Source of the DNA: an uncultured Schlesneria sp.
GTDB taxonomy: Bacteria; Planctomycetota; Planctomycetia; Planctomycetales; Planctomycetaceae
Reading direction: 5' to 3'
Assembly (NCBI GenBank): GCA_903840265.1
Contig: CAIMFH010000137.1
Coordinates: 1-52,709 of the forward strand
DNA: 52,709 bases
How positions within the stretch are numbered: the stretch's first letter is position 1; each line of letters opens with the position of its first letter. Positions 49,867 through 52,709 of the stretch are shown here, piece by piece. The notes below the pieces were generated by a model. The model made no database searches. It worked only from the letters and a program-made list of their open reading frames with translations, and was not told where the DNA came from. The translations under genes were made by a program, and so were the position numbers.

Positions 49867-51045
49867 TTAAGGTCCGAGGCGTTTGTCACTGGCGACGACA
49901 ATAAACGGAGGCGTCGGCCGATTCGACAGCACCGGCAGTCCCCCAGGGACGGGTTCCGCAACGGGATTGAGCGGAGGGAGCAAAGGAAGCGGAGGATTGG
50001 GGAGTTGCGGAGCAGGGGCCTGCTGGAACCCGGCATCTGGCAAAGGAGGCAATTCCAACAGCAAACCCGGCTTTCCCACGGGGGGCGGTTGCTGATCCTG
50101 AGCCGCCAATAACGCCACGATGTGATCGGTGGAATCCGTCGAAACGCGCTGCGCCGCCTTCAGAACTTCTCGCGACCGCGGGTCATCTTCGTAGTGCAGC
50201 AACAGCCCCAGGAGGAAGAGCCGATCAGCATCCTTGGAATCTTCTTTCACCCAATCGGCGACCTTGTGCAGAACGGAGGTGCGCAGGGCTTCACTGCCGG
50301 GACCAAATAACATCGCGAGCCGAATTCCGTTCAACGGAAGGTCGCGGTCCAGGTACAGCCCTCGCTTAAATTCACGTATGGCAGGAGCGTAGTGCTGCAT
50401 CACCGTATGAGTGAAGCCTTGTCGAAACTGCGCCTCTCCTCGGTCGCCTGCCGCCTCGATGGCACTGCGATATCTCATATAAGCCTGCGCCCAAAGCTGT
50501 TTGCGAAGCTGCTCATCGCCGTTCGCCTGATGTTCCAGACTCCGCAAACGCGCCGCGGGGGTTGACGGCTTCACCGGGCGTTTCGAAGAATCTTCGGCCG
50601 GATCGGGCAACGTCGGCTGAACAACGGGCATTACGGAGATCACTGGAGCAACGACGACCGGGGCCAGTGGAGCCCAATAGGCAGGCCCCGTGTTGACATA
50701 AACGGGCGTCTGATAGACGGGCGTCTGGAAAACCGGTGTCTGATAGACTGGTGTTTGGTAGACCGGCGTTTGATAGACACCGCCATCGTGATAGTGCTGG
50801 CGATGACCTCTGTAGCCGCTGATTGCCACTTGCGGATACGGAGTCCTGACCCCAGAGACGACGGGAGAGTTGGGATAGGGGTTGCCGGCCCAACCTCCGC
50901 CACCCGACGATCCGTAAGTCGGTTGCCCCTGGGAGGTGCCGTAGTTGTAGCCACCCTGATGATGATGATGGTGGTGCTGCTGGGCCTGCGCCACCGCTGC
51001 CACACCACAGGCCAGGCACATCATAATCGACCGCACACACGCCAT
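49867..51045 (-). CDS. Secreted protein with natural His6 N-terminus and (VYQTP) repeats
   Basis: A 392-aa protein with a signal peptide (MACVRSIMMCLACGVAAVAQ) predicted to be cleaved after AQA, leaving QQHHHHHHQGG at the mature N-terminus. A Gly/Tyr/Pro-rich stretch follows, with five to six VYQTP repeats (DNA 50700-50778) and a proline-rich linker. Then comes a TPR-like helical domain (QLWAQAYMRYRSAIEAAGDR, AIREFKRGLYLDRDLP), and a Pro/Leu-rich tail (PNPPLPLLPPLNP). ATG 51045 is chosen: AGGG lies six bases upstream and the signal peptide starts there; longer frames from 51117 or 51060 are possible. The His tract may bind metal ions. I know no family name, but TPR-like domains in planctomycete envelope proteins are common. 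Confidence 0.8.
   Translation of the reverse strand: MACVRSIMMCLACGVAAVAQAQQHHHHHHQGGYNYGTSQGQPTYGSSGGGGWAGNPYPNSPVVSGVRTPYPQVAISGYRGHRQHYHDGGVYQTPVYQTPVYQTPVFQTPVYQTPVYVNTGPAYWAPLAPVVVAPVISVMPVVQPTLPDPAEDSSKRPVKPSTPAARLRSLEHQANGDEQLRKQLWAQAYMRYRSAIEAAGDRGEAQFRQGFTHTVMQHYAPAIREFKRGLYLDRDLPLNGIRLAMLFGPGSEALRTSVLHKVADWVKEDSKDADRLFLLGLLLHYEDDPRSREVLKAAQRVSTDSTDHIVALLAAQDQQPPPVGKPGLLLELPPLPDAGFQQAPAPQLPNPPLPLLPPLNPVAEPVPGGLPVLSNRPTPPFIVVASDKRLGP
50700..50778 (-). repeat. 15-bp coding tandem repeat (VYQTP)
   Basis: Five or six 15-bp units with one VFQTP variant encode tandem pentapeptides in the secreted His-rich protein. The codons vary between units, so the repeat has drifted at DNA level while the peptide is kept. 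Confidence 0.8.
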
Positions 51046-51216
51046 TGTGAGCCCTGTCATGAATAATCGATAAGACTCCTCCACATTATGCGGAATTACT
51101 TTCCAAATGGTCAACATGCGAACCGGGGATTCGCGTCGAGTTTCGAGGGAATGTCTGTCTCGTTAGAATCCAAATCGCTTCTGAACCGTCTCTTCATGCA
51201 TTTCAAGGATTTCACC

Positions 51217-52056
51217 ATGACTGTTTGCCGTCGATCCTGGTTGGCTGCCGTGCTGGCCGCGTGTTCGTCGATGTGCTACGCCGCAGATGCGCCAAAGCCA
51301 ATCAAGGCGATGCTGGTCACAGGGGGCTGCTGCCACGACTATGCGAAGCAGAAGGAAGTGCTGAAGAAGGGATTGCAGCAACGCGCGAACGTGGAAGTGA
51401 CTCTCGTCCATACAGCCGACACGACGACTGCCGCCCGCTTCAAGATGTATGAAAGCCCCGACTGGGCCAAAGGCTATGACGTCGTCATTCACGACGAATG
51501 TACTTCCGATGTCAAAGAGTTGCCCTATGTCGAGAACATCCTGAACGCTCATAAGGGCGGAGTAGCCGCGGTCAACTTGCACTGCGCGATGCATTGCTAC
51601 CGGATCGGTAAGGACGACTGGTTCCAGTTTGTCGGCATTCAATCTTCCGGACACGGACCACAAAAGCCCATCGATGTCACGTTCCTCGATCGTGATCACG
51701 CGGTGACCAAAGGCCTGGAAAACTGGACCACCGTCAACGAAGAGCTCTACAATAACATCAAGCCGATCGAATCGGCCAAGGCCTTGGCTCGCGGTCGTCA
51801 AGACGTAGGCCAAAAGGTCGACGATGCTGTCGTGGCTTGGGCCAACGAATACGGCAAAGCTCGCGTGTTCAGTACGACTCTGGGCCACAACACGGCGACT
51901 GTCGCCGATGCCCGTTACCTCGATCTGGTGGCAAACGGCCTGCTGTGGTCCGTCGGCAAACTGACCCCTGAAGGCAAACCGATGCCCGGCTATCAGGGAA
52001 CTGGCGTCGAGCCAATCGATGTGAACACCCTCAAGCCCGAACCAGATCCGAAATAG
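51217..52056 (+). CDS. Secreted ThuA-like protein
   Basis: A 279-aa exported protein with a signal peptide (SWLAAVLAACSSMCYA) and a ThuA-like glutamine-amidotransferase-fold domain: KAMLVTGGCCHDYAKQKEVL, YDVVIHDECTSDVKEL, GGVAAVNLHCAMHCYR, DDWFQFVGIQSSGHGP and VFSTTLGHNT. ThuA-like domains are frequent in planctomycetes, often in carbohydrate-linked or PSCyt-type proteins; the name comes from trehalose utilisation but biochemical function is unclear. ATG 51217 has AAGGA seven bases upstream, so the 43-codon longer frame is rejected. A strong terminator follows. Confidence 0.9.
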   Translation: MTVCRRSWLAAVLAACSSMCYAADAPKPIKAMLVTGGCCHDYAKQKEVLKKGLQQRANVEVTLVHTADTTTAARFKMYESPDWAKGYDVVIHDECTSDVKELPYVENILNAHKGGVAAVNLHCAMHCYRIGKDDWFQFVGIQSSGHGPQKPIDVTFLDRDHAVTKGLENWTTVNEELYNNIKPIESAKALARGRQDVGQKVDDAVVAWANEYGKARVFSTTLGHNTATVADARYLDLVANGLLWSVGKLTPEGKPMPGYQGTGVEPIDVNTLKPEPDPK

Positions 52057-52063
52057 TCCGCGG

Positions 52064-52099
52064 CAAGCCCCGGCGATATGCTGGGGCTTGTTTCGTTTT
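52064..52099 (+). terminator. Intrinsic terminator after the ThuA-like gene
   Basis: CAAGCCCC / GGGGCTTG form an 8-bp stem with an inner GC pair region, followed by TTTCGTTTT. It lies 8 bases after the stop codon. Confidence 0.8.
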
Positions 52100-52125
52100 G
52101 ACGTCTTGACGGATGGCGACCAGCC

Positions 52126-52437
52126 GTGCACGACAAAGGTCACATAATCGCATTTGCACTGGCTCTTGCACCAGCCGCTTTCATCGCATGGCTATCCAAA
52201 GCGCGGACCGTGTTCATCGCTGGAGCGGTCGGAGCAATCGTAGGGCTATCTGTGGCACCCTACGTCAGGTCGGATGGAACTGGCTACAACGAGAGGGACG
52301 CCATTATCGACACGGCTGGGTGGGATATTCCTTATACTCTTGTCGGCGCAATCGTCGGCAGTTGTCTATTTCAAGCCATTAGCGCTTCTCCAAAACGCCA
52401 TTCCAAGAGTGAACCGTCAGAACCGCCACAGGTTTAG
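52126..52437 (+). CDS. Small membrane protein, unknown
   Basis: A 103-aa frame with a GTG start at 52126. It has two or three hydrophobic segments, AFALALAPAAFIAWL, VFIAGAVGAIVGLSVAP and IPYTLVGAIVGSCLFQAI, and a polar, Ser/Pro-rich tail (HSKSEPSEPPQV). No convincing SD precedes it, but the composition is clearly that of a membrane protein. I recognise no family. The stop is at 52435-52437, just before a repeat-rich stretch. Confidence 0.55.
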   Translation: MHDKGHIIAFALALAPAAFIAWLSKARTVFIAGAVGAIVGLSVAPYVRSDGTGYNERDAIIDTAGWDIPYTLVGAIVGSCLFQAISASPKRHSKSEPSEPPQV

Positions 52438-52486
52438 GATCGTCTGGCGATACTCATCCCCAATTTAGGCGGAAAGTACCCGATTT

Positions 52487-52517
52487 CCGTAGGACGGATT
52501 GAAAATCCGTCCTACGG
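52487..52517. repeat. Family D palindrome, copy 2
   Basis: CCGTAGGACGGATT-GAA-AATCCGTCCTACGG is a perfect 14-bp stem with a 3-base loop. A shorter version is at 6902-6922. It lies upstream of the transposase fragment. Confidence 0.9.
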
Positions 52518-52666
52518 GACGAGCCCGTTCGCTTTTTGCCACGATGCTGGCGCAGTGGTCAGTTTTTGAGCTAGTGGTTTGTCAGGCTTGAAAACTAGGG
52601 TTGCGTCGAATGAGGAAATCGGCGCTGATTTGCAGGACCAAACTCGATCCAAGGAGGGGTTCTGTG

Positions 52667-52709
52667 ATGAGTGTGAAGAAGTATCTCGTTCGTTTGACCG
52701 ATGCGGAAC
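52667..52709 (+). CDS. Probable IS630-family transposase, first 14 codons (3' end outside window)
   Basis: ATG 52667 is preceded by a very strong SD (AAGGAGGGG, seven bases upstream). The only visible protein is MSVKKYLVRLTDAE, which resembles the start of many IS630-type transposases in planctomycetes and other bacteria (KYxVRLTDxER). The element's terminal repeat would lie somewhere in the preceding 150 bases, but I could not locate it without the other end. The call rests on 14 residues and needs the following sequence. Confidence 0.6.
   Translation, partial: MSVKKYLVRLTDAE

Noticed and set aside
50700-50778. Possible CRISPR-like array
   Set aside because: Units are 15 bp without spacers, in frame, and encode VYQTP peptides; it is a coding repeat. 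No CRISPR array was seen anywhere.
51163-52143. 326-codon antisense frame over the ThuA-like gene
   Set aside because: The plus strand has a good SD, a signal peptide and a terminator; the antisense frame has none of these.

Overview
The window looks like a chromosomal segment of a planctomycete, probably from the Planctomycetaceae (Schlesneria/Planctomicrobium/Gimesia side; the genus is a guess). The main evidence is a giant secreted protein with the planctomycete cytochrome c domains (PSCyt1, DUF1549, DUF1553) directly upstream of its usual Tat-exported DUF1501 partner. A free-standing DUF58 protein, long secreted propeller proteins, moderately high GC and many dispersed palindromic intergenic repeats agree with this. 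Most of the window is ordinary chromosome. I see no prophage, CRISPR array, rRNA or tRNA.

Layout. 1-7 kb: the 3' end of a TPR-protein gene with near-identical 105-bp repeats, a GspF-like membrane protein, a secreted FG-GAP protein, a PhoD-type phosphatase, a small membrane protein and a cysteine-less FmdB-like protein. 7-15 kb: the PSCyt1/DUF1549/DUF1553-DUF1501 pair, a small membrane protein, DUF58, a divergent tRNA-dihydrouridine synthase and a stand-alone LigD-type phosphoesterase domain. 15-19 kb: glnA behind a well-formed sigma-54 promoter, then a CNNM/CorC-type transporter. 18.7-24.6 kb: a probable two-gene unit (1512-aa propeller protein plus polytopic membrane protein), then a divergent 32-residue, highly basic protein gene followed by two hairpins. 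25-35 kb: an MFS permease, purU, a PpiC-type lipoprotein, mfd, and sppA with a perfect 10-bp dyad in its leader. 34.9-39 kb: an unusual TPR / metallo-beta-lactamase / zinc-ribbon fusion, and rny. 39.3-47.6 kb: hemD, then divergently a Gdx/SugE exporter preceded by what reads as a guanidine-III (ykkC-III) riboswitch, two membrane proteins, a GlcD/GlcF-like fusion oxidoreductase and a GH57 glucanotransferase. 48-52.7 kb: panB, a dolichol-phosphate-mannose-synthase-like transferase, a secreted protein with a natural His6 at its predicted mature N-terminus, a ThuA-like protein, a small membrane protein, and the first 14 codons of a probable IS630 transposase at the window edge.

The most informative regulatory signals are the guanidine-III riboswitch with a predicted Shine-Dalgarno-sequestering hairpin (40333-40396), the sigma-54 promoter of glnA (15484-15499) and the sppA leader dyad (32931-32959). 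The best candidate for undescribed biology is the TPR-MBL-Zn-ribbon protein (34881-36980), which keeps a complete set of metal ligands. The intergenic space carries at least six families of palindromic repeats, some touching the start or stop of genes. Functions are inferred from motifs read by eye; no database search was possible.
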